Below are positions 38,801 to 50,800 of a stretch of 64,000 bases of DNA, one piece after another. Positions within the stretch are counted from its first letter, which is position 1; each line of letters starts with the position of its first letter. The translations under genes were made by a program, and so were the position numbers. The stretch spans positions 7,306,176 to 7,370,175 of the forward strand of contig NC_045144.1 in the NCBI RefSeq assembly GCF_008831285.2, read 5' to 3'. The notes under the pieces were generated by a model that saw only the letters and a list, made by a program, of their open reading frames with translations, did not search any database and was not told the DNA's origin. Source of the stretch: Nymphaea colorata (lineage: Eukaryota; Streptophyta; Magnoliopsida; Nymphaeales; Nymphaeaceae).

Positions 38801-41800
38801 TGTTTCTCTTGGACATAGCATATATACTTATACTGATGCAGACTGGGCAGGAGATCCTGATGACCGACGCTCAGTTTCAGGTTTCTGCCTTTTTCTTGAT
38901 TCTAATCTCATTTGTTGGAGCAGTAAAAAGCAGCGTGCCGTTGCACGATCTAGCACTGAGGCAGAGTATAGAGCAATGGCTGCAGGGACAGCTGAGGCAT
39001 CATGGTTACGACATTTGCTTGGAGAGCTTCATCTACCTATTGTTCAGTCCTCATTGCTATGCGACAATCAAAGCGCCATCAAAATTGCCTTCAACCCCAT
39101 TTTGCATAATCGTACCAAGCACATTGAGATTGATCAACACTTCATTCGTCAGAAGGTTGAAGAAGCCGAGATATTGCCTACTTATATATCCACCAGTGAA
39201 CAAATAGCGGATCTTTTTACCAAAGGTCTTACAGGGCAGCATTTTTGGGATTTGAAAAACAAGTTGTGCATGATCAAATCTCATGCACAACTTGAGGGGG
39301 GCTGTTAAGTCTGTACGCATCAATGTAAAGGGATCGGGTCTGGATCGGGTCTGTTCAGACCCGATCCACTTCGTTTTTATGTCTTCACGTCTAAGTGGTG
39401 GCACCTCTTGTAATTACTTCATGTTTTATTCCTCTTTTTGTTGTAACCTAATTAGGTTTATGTTTTAATAATAGAGATCAAGCATAGTGTGGCTGCATTG
39501 GCCGCCGGTTCTCTTACCTTCATTGCCTTCTTCTATTCTCTATTCTCTATCCTCCTTATTTTCAGACGGAGAGACGTGATTCGGTGATGTTTTAGTGAAG
39601 ATTCTCACAGTTGGATCTAAGTGGGTCTACACCATCAAGTACAAACCAGATGAAAGTGTTGAAAGATACAAAGCTCGTCTTGTGGCCAAGGGGTTTAGTC
39701 AGAAATATGGAATTGATTATTTGGAGACCTTTACTCCTGTTGCGAAGATGAAGACTGTCAGAGTCATTATCTCCTTAGCTGTGATGAAGGAGTGGAAGAT
39801 GTACCAACTTGATGTCAAGAACGCATTTCTCAATGGAGACCTTGAAGAGGAAGTATATATGTGTATGCCTCCAGGATATGAAGAACCTGGAAAATGTTGC
39901 AAGTTAAGGAAAGCTTTATATGAGCTCAAGCAATCTCCTCGAGCATGGTTTGAACGACTTAGACTTGTCATGAGACAATGTGGATACCATCAAGGGAATG
40001 GAGATCATACACTCTTTGTGAAGAGAAATGAACAAAAGGTTACTATTTTGTTGGTATATGTTGATGATATGATTCTCACATGTGATGATGAAAATGAAAT
40101 AATTAAGTTAAAGAAACTGTTGGCGATCGAGTTTGATCTCAAGGACCTTGGTAAGTTGAAATGTTTCCTTGGCATTGAAATTGCTAGGTCTGGGACTAGC
40201 CTCATGCTAAATCAACGGAAGTACGCCCTAGATTTGTTAAAGGAGACCGGGAAATTGGGGTGTAGACCAGCTTCTACTCCTCTAGGTGCTGGCCATAAGC
40301 TAAGTCTTAGAGATGGAGAGCCTCTCTGTGAAGAGGCCAAAAGAAGATATCAATGTCTTGTAAGGAAGTTGATTTATCTTACTCTCACTAGACCTGATAT
40401 TACCTTTGTTGTGAATGTGATGAGTCAGTTCATGCATGCTCTCACGGATACCCACTTGAAGGCTGTTGACAGGATCTTGTGCTACTTGAAGAGAAATCCT
40501 GGCAAAGGTCTTTTGTATGTCAAGTAAGACACTCTTGGGATTGAAGGTTATTCAGATGCAGACTAGGCATGTTGTATTGACACTAGGAGGTCCACCTCTG
40601 GCTATTGTATCTATTTGGGAGGGAATCTCATAGTGTGGAGAAGTAAAAGGCAAGATGTGTGTTCTCGTTCCAGTGCTGAAGCAGAATACAGAGTAGTGGC
40701 TATGGGAGTTTCAGAGCTTTTGTGGCTAAAAGTATTGTTGACGGATATAAGTTGAAGAACCTATGAAGATGTATTGCGATAATAAGTCTGCAATCAACTT
40801 GGCCAACAACCCTGTGCTTCATGACAGAATAAAACATGTTGAGATTGACCGACATTTCATTCGAGAGAGAATTGATGCTAAAGAACTTGTACTTCCTTAC
40901 ATGAGATCTGAAGACCAAACAGCTGATGTTCTGACGAAAGCTCTATCTTCAACTTCATTCGAGAGAAATGTATCCAAGTTGGGCATGTTTGATATGTATG
41001 CCCAACTTGAGGGGGAGTGTTGAAGCATGTTAGATGGGTCTCGGGACCGGGTCCGAATCCATACCCGATCCATCTTGTAGCCCTTGTTGGGCATTACTTA
41101 AGTCGTGTAACCCTAATCCTTATGGTTAATGAAATCTTAAGAGAGAGAAAGTCTGGCGGCTAGTGGGCAACCAGCTCCTCCTCATCCGTGGTTTTTTTCC
41201 TCTTGTTGAGGGTTTTTCCACGTTACATCGTGTTCCTCGTATTCTCTTTCTCTGTGCACGTGTTTCTACACATATCAATGTGCATTTAATAGGGGAGTGT
41301 TACAAGTGGATTGCCCGGAGGCATCCTTGAGACCAGGCCTAGGGTACAACCAAGGAGGTACATCAGTGTGGCCTCTACTAGAGTCTCTAACTCAAGTTTA
41401 TACCAAAAGACATAACAGTATACTAGGGTTCAACAAAGCAAAATGATACAGTGACAGAATGGTATTGGAACCATTACAACATGTTTCTTAATTCAAGCAG
41501 ATTAATGGAACACTTTGAACTTCAGGTTTTGTCATGTTGCCATTTTTTTTTTCTGTAAATTGTTCAGAAACTTATATTTTCTTCGTGACAAGTCCTGATA
41601 TTGTTTACCAGTTGCATCATTATGCCTGAGGGTCAAATAGGCACAGATCTTGTCATCTTGGATATGTTATACCAAATTTCATATTGATTACAAAAAAATG
41701 TGTGTACCACATAATTGACATTAGGATGGGTGGTGAATCTGGCCTGCCTGGTCTTTGAGATGGATGGTCTTAGGCTCTTAGCTGATTTCTCTATGGGAAG

Positions 41801-44800
41801 CAGCACAGCTGGCCCCTGCTCAATGGAAAGATTGGTTGCACTCTGAAAGAGCTATTGTATATGTGTCTAAGCATGCACATGTATGTATGTACACATATTC
41901 ATGCGTATGCATTTAGGTATATTTGTGTGTATTCATCCATACGCTCACACACACACACACACACACATAGAAATTGTAGTTATTTTTGTGTTTCCTTCAT
42001 CTTGATAATCTATTGTATTGTGTCACCATCTTAGTTGTCAACCTAGGGACTAGTCAATCCGACTAGTCATCCAAGGCATTAGTCAACCAATCGGTTGGGC
42101 CCATGAAAGGGCTAGTTGACTGACTTGATCGACTAGTCAACGACTAGTTGTTGACTTGACTAGGCCCCAAATTAAGGTTTTCTAGAAAAATATGTTTCGA
42201 ACCATCAATTGTAAAAATGACCAAGTTTCCTCTTTATTTTAGTAGTCTTTCTTTTACCTATCTTCAGCCGTTGTTTTTTTAATTAGCTTTCTTTTAATCA
42301 CATTCAGCTTGGTTTTGTACTCTCTCTCTCTCTCTCATGCCCTCGCAAATGTGAAACTCTCTATGTGTTTATACTATATCTCCGTATGATATAATATATA
42401 TATATATATGTATATATATATATGTGTGTGTATATATATATATATGTTTTATCTATCTCCCTCCTAATTAATATGACGTTAGTTGTCTGACTTGGACCAG
42501 CATGAACTGATTAGCCCCAACTAGTCCCCATTAATCTTTTTTAGGCTTTGATCGGCGAGAGTCCAGTTTCCAATTTTGACAAGTGAGGTTTACCTTCATC
42601 ATTATCCAAAAATCCATATATTGGAAAGGCTAGGCATGCTTGTCTTCGCAATTCTTCATTATCAATTTGTACTTTTTTGTTTCTGATTTTCCTTTGGGTG
42701 CCTTAGTGCACATTGGCCATTGGATATCTTGTATTGCTTTTTGTAGCCATCTTTGTAATATTGAAGTTGTTTGTGTATTGAAGTTTCTTGTGAACCTTGT
42801 TCTGTATTTCTTTGGCTTTTCTGAAGAGCAAGTTGCACCTGATTTCGTCCTTTACAATGAAATTGATACATGAAAGAACTGAAAGAGGAATCCAGGTGTA
42901 AACAACTGTGGTCTAAGGATAGGATTTGAATTTGTATGAAACGTGAAGTTCTTTTAGCTACTTGCACATGCTTTCTGGCTGATAAGTTCTGCTTGGTCAG
43001 AAGCATTTGAGGAGTCAATGTTAGATATATTTCTGTCTGCTGATTGCTGATTCTGCACTGAATTGTATATAGGTCCATTGTCTATTTTAAATTTTAATTA
43101 GTCTGACAAAAAGTTGCATAGACCAACTGTTTTTCTTGTCCCTTGAGAATTTGTGACAACTATATCTTTAAAGAATTGCCTAGCCTAATGGTGGTAAAAG
43201 AACTAACTTTTGGTATTTCCTCCAGCCCAATCATGGAGACTGCTTTAATATTTACAGAAATGGTTCAGCACGGACTCCGATGCATTGCTTTTTGCAAGAC
43301 ACGTAAACTTAGTGAACTTGTTCTCTGTTACGCGTAGGTGACTCTTGTCATGGAATATGTCCTTTACAGGATGATTTCCTCTTCTATTTTCTTATTGCTG
43401 TGGTTATCTTGCTTTAAACATGTAGACTTGAAATTCTTCGGAAGACTGCACCGGATCTTGTTAATTATGTTTGCGCTTATCGTGCTGGATATATTGCAGA
43501 GGTTCTTCATCTTATCTTCTGATGCACATTTTGTTTTATCAATTGCTTGTATATGAGATATTTATTAGGCTGAAGTCATACATTTGGAAGCATTTTCTTT
43601 GCTATATGGTTAAAGTTTTTGTTGCATCAAGGATTACTTTTTGCAATCTGCTGAAGACCTAATTTTAGTTTCAGAAAGGAGAGAATTTTATCACCTGACA
43701 AAATAAAACTACAGTAATGAGTGGCTATTTGGGTGCAAAGCACACAAAAAAATGGAAAACAGTAGTTTGATTCTTTGAAGTAAAATCAAGTGAGTATGAT
43801 TGTCGTTAATGAAATATAGCTAGTTGCTTTATCTTTATGCAGGACAAAACGTTAACTATTATAATTAGGTGCACCCCAAAACATTAACTCTTGTAATTAG
43901 GTGCACCCCAAAACATTATAGGGTGTGAGAAGATGAGTAGATAGCATATGCTTAGGCACGTGAGTAGGTCATCTCATCAGCAGGCATGATCTCCATAACC
44001 TGTACTAGTTGTTGTAAGAAGTAGAAAAATGGTAGTGAAGTAGAAGGGTTGATAAAGTCTTGTCGCAGATATTAGTGATGTTTTCAAAAAATTATGATAA
44101 TGTTGCCAAAAGAAAGTGAAACAAAGAAGGGGGTTTATCACCATATTATGAAGATATCACCAAAAATAAAATGTTGATACAATCTCACAACATTTATGTG
44201 AGACTTTGTTCCTTAAAAGTATTTTTAATATATTTTATTTTTTGTCATTTTATGACTTTCCTAGATCCATATCAATTTTTTGTAAGAAAATTAGTTAAAA
44301 AAGCTCGAAAGTTCATAGTTCTTCACGTTTTTCCATTTCTGGATTCCCTAGAAGAGGTCTCGCTGTGTGAACCTGAGGCTGAGAATGATATTTGTGACAA
44401 TTGAACGAACATGACCAGATAGTTGAGTACCAGGATTAGCCTTGTATGTGTCTTTCATCATTTTTAACTCTATTAACATCTGAGAGTGGTTTCTTATTTT
44501 CTTCATCATTTGATCGTGCATGTGATATTTGGTTGGAAACATCCAACACTACGAGCTGTATCTACTAGAACTGACACTGTAATATTACCTATATGAGTAT
44601 ATAAGTGCTCAGCATTAATGAACGTACTTTACTTTGATATGCATAGCGATGATATGCATGTAAGATGCCATTTACAGCGAGCATATTCACATGTTTGAAA
44701 TGATGGTGACATGGTCCACCAGCTTGACATGTGGTTTGTTTGCTTGGTTACATGTTGAATAGGAACGGAGAAAAATAGAGATGGATTTCTTTGGTGGGAA

Positions 44801-47800
44801 GCTTTTGGGGGTTACTGCAACGAATGCACTTGAACTAGGGATTGACGTTGGCCATATTGATGCTACGCTACATCTAGGATTTCCTGGTAGTGTTGCTAGG
44901 TGTGTTTGTCATTTGTATAAATGCTTTTCATATTGCTACAAGTTACAGAACTTATGTGGCTTTAGCTAATGTTTTCTTCACAATACAGCTTGTGGCAGCA
45001 AGCTGGGCGGTCTGGAAGAAGGGAAAATGCATCATTGTCTATATACATTGCATTTGAAGGACCTCTGGATCAGTATTTCATGAAATTTCCGCAGAAACTT
45101 TTTGGAAGGTCTATTGAGAATTGTCAAATTGATGTTCACAACAAGCAGGTTCCTTTTTGAACTGAGACTTGTCTTTCTTTTGCATGTTCATCTGTAGACA
45201 TCTTCGTTAGGGTCATGTGATTGCTAAATATGGATAAAATGTTGAGGAAAACAGGGACCTTGTGTCTTTCCTTCATGCAACATAAAACACAATAATTTCA
45301 AGGTTAAAATTATTGGAAAGAAGTTTCTTTTTATTGTTAAAAGAACACCACAAAAAATGGGACATACAACTTTGCCACTGGGTTTGGCGTCATCTTCCTA
45401 GTTTACAGACAACTCCTTTCTCTACAACAGGGAATCTACTGTTAAGTGCAAGAAAATTTTCCTGAAGGGGGCACATGATTCTTCTCATTTGTGTACTGGA
45501 CCTGTAGATCAGATCATAAAGAAGCTGGAGGCATGTTAAAAGGCTAATGTTTATTTTGGGTTTGCAGATTTTAGAGCAACATATTACTTGTGCTGCTTTT
45601 GAGCATCCATTGTCTTTGCAACATGATGCCGAATACTTTGGTTCCAGGCTAGAGGATACAATAACAACCCTCAGGACTAAAGGGAACTTAGGTCATGAAT
45701 CATGCAATACCTCTGTCAGAACATGGGTTTATGTAGGGCGTGAGGTATGCTTCCTCATTGTGCATGCTTATTTTATCACTAAAGCTCAGCATTCATCCCT
45801 GATGATAGCCATTGCTTTTTGATTCCTTGGTAGAAAATCCCCTCACATGCAATTGGCATCCGTTCAACAGAAAATGATAAGTATCAAGTAATCGACGAGA
45901 ATACAACTGCTGTGATCGAGGAGATTGAAGAAAGCAAAGCCTTCTTTCAGGTTGTACATTGCCTGTTATGATTTGCAAAGTACCAAAGTCGTTTTTGTTC
46001 TTTTTTAGTGCAGTAGTGCTTTTGTTTGCATGCATGTGTATGCATTTTCCTATGTCACATAGGTACGGGTACGGGTGCTGGTACGGGTACGGGTACAGAC
46101 CATTTTCAAAAAATTTGAGTGCGGGGGTACGGTCGTACACACACGCGGACATATATATATATATATTAATATACATGTCAAAAAAATTTAAACAGAATAA
46201 CATATTTACACATAGATATATCAAAAAATTGCAAATAGAATATCATATTCATAAGACCCCCAATGCCAATTAAAGGGACAAATCGAAAGCCCTAATCAAA
46301 AGAATAAAAGATAGAAACACCAAGCAACGATCAACAGTGTACTGATCCCAGCTTACAACGGAGATTAACAGAGATGCAGACAAAGGCAGATATTCATATG
46401 CACAGTGAATCAGTGATGGTGGGTAGATTAATAGTGATTTGTTCATTCATTCACAAACTAGAGGCAGTGTGCAAGAGGAGATGTGTGCCGAAAGTGTGTG
46501 GCAACAGATGGTGGGCAGTGATGGAGTGGGCACAGCCACTTTTCACCGGCTGAGATTGTGGGTGGTGATTGGTGAGTGATGGTCGGAGAGATGAGAGATC
46601 AATAAAAGCGTTGTTTGCCGGCACCGGAGAGGATGGAAGGCTTAGAAGCTCGACAAAAAATGAGAAAAAGATGAAAAAAAAACAGATACTGTTGCCGTTC
46701 GCCACCAGCTGTCGCCGTCGCCTATCGCCGCCTTCCATCGCCTACAGTCGTCGGTCGCCGCCCCTGCCTTCGCCGGTCGTCACTGCCTTCGTCGGTGAGA
46801 GAAGAAGCAAGGAAACAAAATGAAAAAGGAAAAAAGGGTTTTGAAAAATTTAACGTTACAAAGGTTTAAATCGTTAAAATGAAAAAAAGGTTAACATTTA
46901 AAATGGACAACTTTAGACTCGGTCAACTTTGACCGAGTCTAAAAAAGGTCAAAAAAGACCTTGGGTGCGTTACGGTCAACGCAGCACCCCTGCCGCACCC
47001 ACAGGTGTACCAGTACCCGTACCGTGTGGGTAGTCCTCCTTAAGAGGAGTACCCGTGTGACATAGGCATTTGCTAGATGTATATAATGAGAATTCTTCAG
47101 AAATGTTGCCTTTGAAGAAAACATTTCTTTTTTCCTGCTGCATTAGTGATACTTGTTCTTTTTTAGTTAGATGTCAACTTTGTGAGTCTCTTTTGGTTGT
47201 GAATCTGTTATTTGTCCTTTAATGTGACCTTGTTGAGGAAGTTCCCAGCTTTATATATGATGCAAGATGAAAGCATAATCAAATCATGTAATTGGATCTA
47301 GTTACAATTTTGGTACTTGTTAAACGGATCCAGATCCGTAATCCATCATTTTCCCTATATAAAGGGAGGTGGGTCATTTTGTAACACGGTGAAGAAGTTG
47401 AAAGAAAGAAGTGTTTTCTTATTTCCTTATGTTCTTCTTGTTCCTTTGATTGTTTGCTTAAGTTTTAGTTAGATTAAGTTTAGTTTAAGTTTAGCTTTAG
47501 CTTAGTTGTGGATGCAGTTGGATTAAGATTTCCTAAATCTTGATTTTTCTTGCATCAATTGGTATCAAAGCGAGGCTTTTTACGAACATGAAAGACCAAG
47601 TTCAGCAAACCTTGCTCACCGTAGCAAGGCAGGAATCTGATTTATCTTTCATTAGACAGGATCTTGCTGTTGTAACCAAGAACATTGAGGAAATCAGAGG
47701 AATGCTCAGCTTTATTTTGCAGAACCCACAAATTCTTCATGGACATCCTTTGACGTTGGGTCGATCGTCGTCTTCTTCAACCTATGAGCAGGCTGCTCAG

Positions 47801-50800
47801 TTGCTGTCGTTTGGATGGGAGAGTAAAACAGAAAACCTGCAGGCGTTTCCTGCTGCAAACTCTACTCCCAACATTTGCGCATTGGGAGTAGACAAAGGTG
47901 AGTAGTCACAAAGAAGCGTTGGGAGTGTGGGGGGAACAGGAGCCGCTTCTGATGGGAGTCCTGCCGGAAACGGGAGTTTGGGGGAAACAGGAGCTCCGTT
48001 GCTGGCCGTTGAACCTCACCTGGCGTCGAGACTCCTCACCGGAGTTCCACTGCATTCGTCTGGGTCGTCTTCCTCCCATCGTCAGGCAGGAACGACGGCC
48101 ATGAACTCGTCCCTGCCCACCGGTCGGCAGACGCTGGTACTCCGCTCAGGGAAAGGAATGTCGGCGGGTCTTCTAGTTCCTGTCACGTTAGGTGGGCAAG
48201 GGGAAGCGCAGAGGGCATCACTGTTTCCGTCGCCGACCGGCGGCAGTGCAAGGAACGTCGCCAGTAGTTCTGCAACCGGAGGAAAATATCTGGTGGCGCG
48301 TCCGTCCGACTGGCCGCCGCCCGTGGCCCTGCCTCCCGCCAGTGCCATGGGTTCGCCGCCTGCCAGCGGACTGGATGCGACAGGCAACTCTCATCCGCCT
48401 CCTTTCCCCCTCAGAATAGATAGGTGGGAGGCAGAGGGCGCCGCACGTCCGCCCTCTGGTTTGCCCCTTCGGCCTCTGTTTGAGGCGGAAAGGGGAAACC
48501 TTGAGCGGCGCCTCGAGCTACCGCTCGAGGTGCTCGTGGATTTGGACCGGTTCCTTTTGGGACCGGTTCAAGCCAAACTAGGTTTTGGACCTGGTTTGGG
48601 TCCATATCATTCGATTCACGTGTATAAGAGTTCAGATTTGGATCCAAACTAGTTCTTTCCATCACTTGAGACTGGATTTGAATCAAGAATGCCCCTATAT
48701 CATATCCAAGCCTGTGTTTCTTCTCCAAAGCCACCACCTGAGCCGCCACCTTGATCATCTTCAGGAGAAGTGAGCGGACCACCAACTTGGGGAGCGGTTG
48801 GTCCTTTTGTTCAACAGATCCAATTTTGGCATGATGAAAGATTTAAACTCGTCGAGTGCGACTCTTCTCGAACTAGGGGAGTCTGATGCAAGATGAAAGC
48901 ATAATCACATCATGTAATTGGATCTAGTTAGATTTTTGGTACTTGTTAAACGGATCCAGATCCGTAATCCATCATTTTCCCTATATAAAGGGAGGTGGGT
49001 CATTTTGTAACACGGTGAAGAAGTTGAAAGAAAGAAGTGTTTTCTTATTTTCTTATGTTCTTCTTGTTCCTTTGATTGTTTGCTTAAGTTTTAGTTAGAT
49101 TAAGTTTAGTTTAAGTTTAGCTTTAGCTTAGTTGTGGATGCAGTTGGATTAAGATTCTTAAATCTTGATTTTTCTTGCATCAATATATTAGTATTCTTTA
49201 AAGAAAGCATCACAAATTTATTTAATTTTTCTCCAAAACAGGAGAATAAGTATGTTTTTGATAGGATAAGGTCTTTCTTTTCCGAATAATGTCAATGTTT
49301 TATGTTAACTGAGTTGCTGCCATGCAGTGTTACTCATTATCGTACTGTCGTGTTACTCCTTTAGCGACCCGTTTGCATTCTCAACTGGAGTTTGTATATG
49401 GGGTGCTTTGTGAGATTTCTTTCCTCCAACTAGATGTTCCACCAGATGGAAGTTAGTAATGAAGCACCTGAGTCATAACTTCATGGTCACATCATGTGAA
49501 AAATACTCAACCGGAGATATTAGCCGTGGGTATACGTTATTTGCATTGTCAATTGGAGTTCAAACTTCAAAATTTTCCACCATGTTAAAGTTAGTGAGGA
49601 AGCACTGTCTACTGCGTACTGCAAGTAAAATTCAATTACTCATTCCTTCTTTGTGTTCATCTTTCAGGTTTATGAAGGTGCTGTCTATATGCAACAAGGG
49701 AAACCTTACCTGGTCACAGTGATAGATTTATCTGCAAAGATTGCTATATGTAGAAAAGTGGATTTGAAGTACTACACAAAAACCCGTGATTATACTGATA
49801 TTCATGTTTTTGGTGGTGAATATGTAAGCCTCAATCTTGAACTTGTAAGCTTGTCTGATAATTATCTGTATATATCTAAACAGGAAGTTTTTTGAATTAG
49901 TTATTAGTTGGAGGAGATTCGTGTCTTGAATGGTGAATATGTAAGCCTTGATCTTGAACTTGTGACATTGTTTAAAAGTATCTCTATATATCTAAACAGG
50001 AATTTTGTAGAATTAGTTATTAGTTGGAAGTAAAAATGACCAAGTTAACTAAACCTGCTTTAGAGTAATTTACATGGATCAAATGTTCATTCTTCTTCTT
50101 GGATTTGATTTATGCTGCTTGTTTGATTATATCTCATGTGCAGTTATATGATCTGAAAGATCCAATCTTCAGTAGTATGGTTATTGAAGTTGTGGCTTTC
50201 AGTGAAAATGTTCCAAGTGTCTAATGTAGAATGTTATGATACCAATACTTCAAATTTCTCAAGTCATGGCATCATCCAGCATTTGAGATTGTGTTGTCCA
50301 GGCATATCCTGCTAAGATGACTGGAATGAACTATCAGAGAACAACAGCTCGGGTGACTGCATGTAAAGTAACAACCAAATGGTTTGGCTTCTATAAAATT
50401 TGGAGAAGAACTAACAAGATCTTTGACAAAGTTGATCTATTTCTACCAGAATATTCTTATGAATCTCAGGTTTGCAAAAAAGCAGCTCTATTGTTTTTCT
50501 GGTGTTTCTTATGGCATAATCTTCATTTACATTTTTCATATCCATGCTTACAGCCTTCTCATGTTATTATGTGAAACAGGCTGTTTGGATTCGTGTTCCT
50601 GAACCAACCAAAATAAAAGTGGAAGCTCAGAATCTTCCATTACGCACAGGGCTTCATGCTGCTTCTCATGCAATACTTAATTTGGTACCTTTGTAAGTAG
50701 AGAGTTTTAATTTCTATTGCGCCTTTAGAGTTTTCAAATGAAGCCATTTTGCTTGTTCAGTTAGTTTAAGACCTTGATACCTTAAGGAGGATTCTTTCTT

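Larger units (their letters stand above)
34405..39609 (+). mobile_element. intact, recently inserted Copia retrotransposon D
   Basis: LTRs at 34405-34711 and 39303-39609 are 307 bases each and I found no difference between them by eye. The duplication GTTGG is perfect (34400-34404 and 39610-39614). The tRNA-Met primer site TGGTATCAGAGCCAGG starts at 34712, and a purine tract (TTGAGGGGGGC) precedes the 3' LTR. One uninterrupted frame covers the interior. All cis elements and coding domains expected of an autonomous Copia element are present. It lies inside element A, which lies inside the helicase intron, in the same direction as the gene. It is closely related to element B. Confidence 0.97.
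31759..41270 (+). mobile_element. Copia retrotransposon A (gag-less, interrupted by element D)
   Basis: LTRs lie at 31759-32011 and 41018-41270 (253 bases each), with the 5-bp duplication CATAT at 31754-31758 and 41271-41275. The tRNA-Met primer site TGGTATCAGAGCC begins at 32012, and the purine tract GAGGGGGAG abuts the 3' LTR. LTRs differ at about nine positions. Only about 500 bases separate the primer site from the protease motif, and this stretch is GC-rich and repetitive rather than a recognisable gag. The polymerase region carries nonsense codons and is split by element D within the conserved GSKWV block of reverse transcriptase. A is non-autonomous. Confidence 0.93.
20330..43225 (+). 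other. 22.9 kb intron 14 of the helicase gene, filled with nested retrotransposons
   Basis: The intron lies between the exon ending at 20329 (phase 2) and the exon starting at 43226, and the phases match across it. Unique-looking DNA remains only at 20330-21030, 31618-31758 and 41276-43225; about 20 kb is Copia element DNA. The left part also carries a plastid-derived fragment. The intron must be spliced across two Copia elements antisense to the gene (B, C) and two in the sense direction (A, D). The sense elements bring their own transcription start and polyadenylation signals. Confidence 0.85.
47258..49182 (+). mobile_element. small non-autonomous LTR retrotransposon E (1.9 kb)
   Basis: LTRs lie at 47258-47557 and 48884-49182, starting TGATGCAAG and ending CTTGCATCA (9-bp inverted ends). 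They are flanked by the duplication ATATA (47253-47257 and 49183-49187). A primer-site-like TTGGTATCAAAGCGAGGC follows the 5' LTR, and a purine-rich GAACTAGGGGAG precedes the 3' LTR. The LTRs differ at only a few positions, so insertion is fairly recent. The 1.3 kb interior encodes no protease, integrase or reverse transcriptase, so mobilisation would need proteins in trans. The last bases before the purine tract resemble the tail of Ty3/gypsy elements, but the lineage is uncertain. Confidence 0.9.

Noticed and set aside
46056-46105. Short-period repeats (GGTACG units) considered as a telomere-like or CRISPR-like array
   Set aside because: The units are contiguous with no unique spacers and sit just inside the end of a TIR transposon in a plant genome; they are subterminal repeats.
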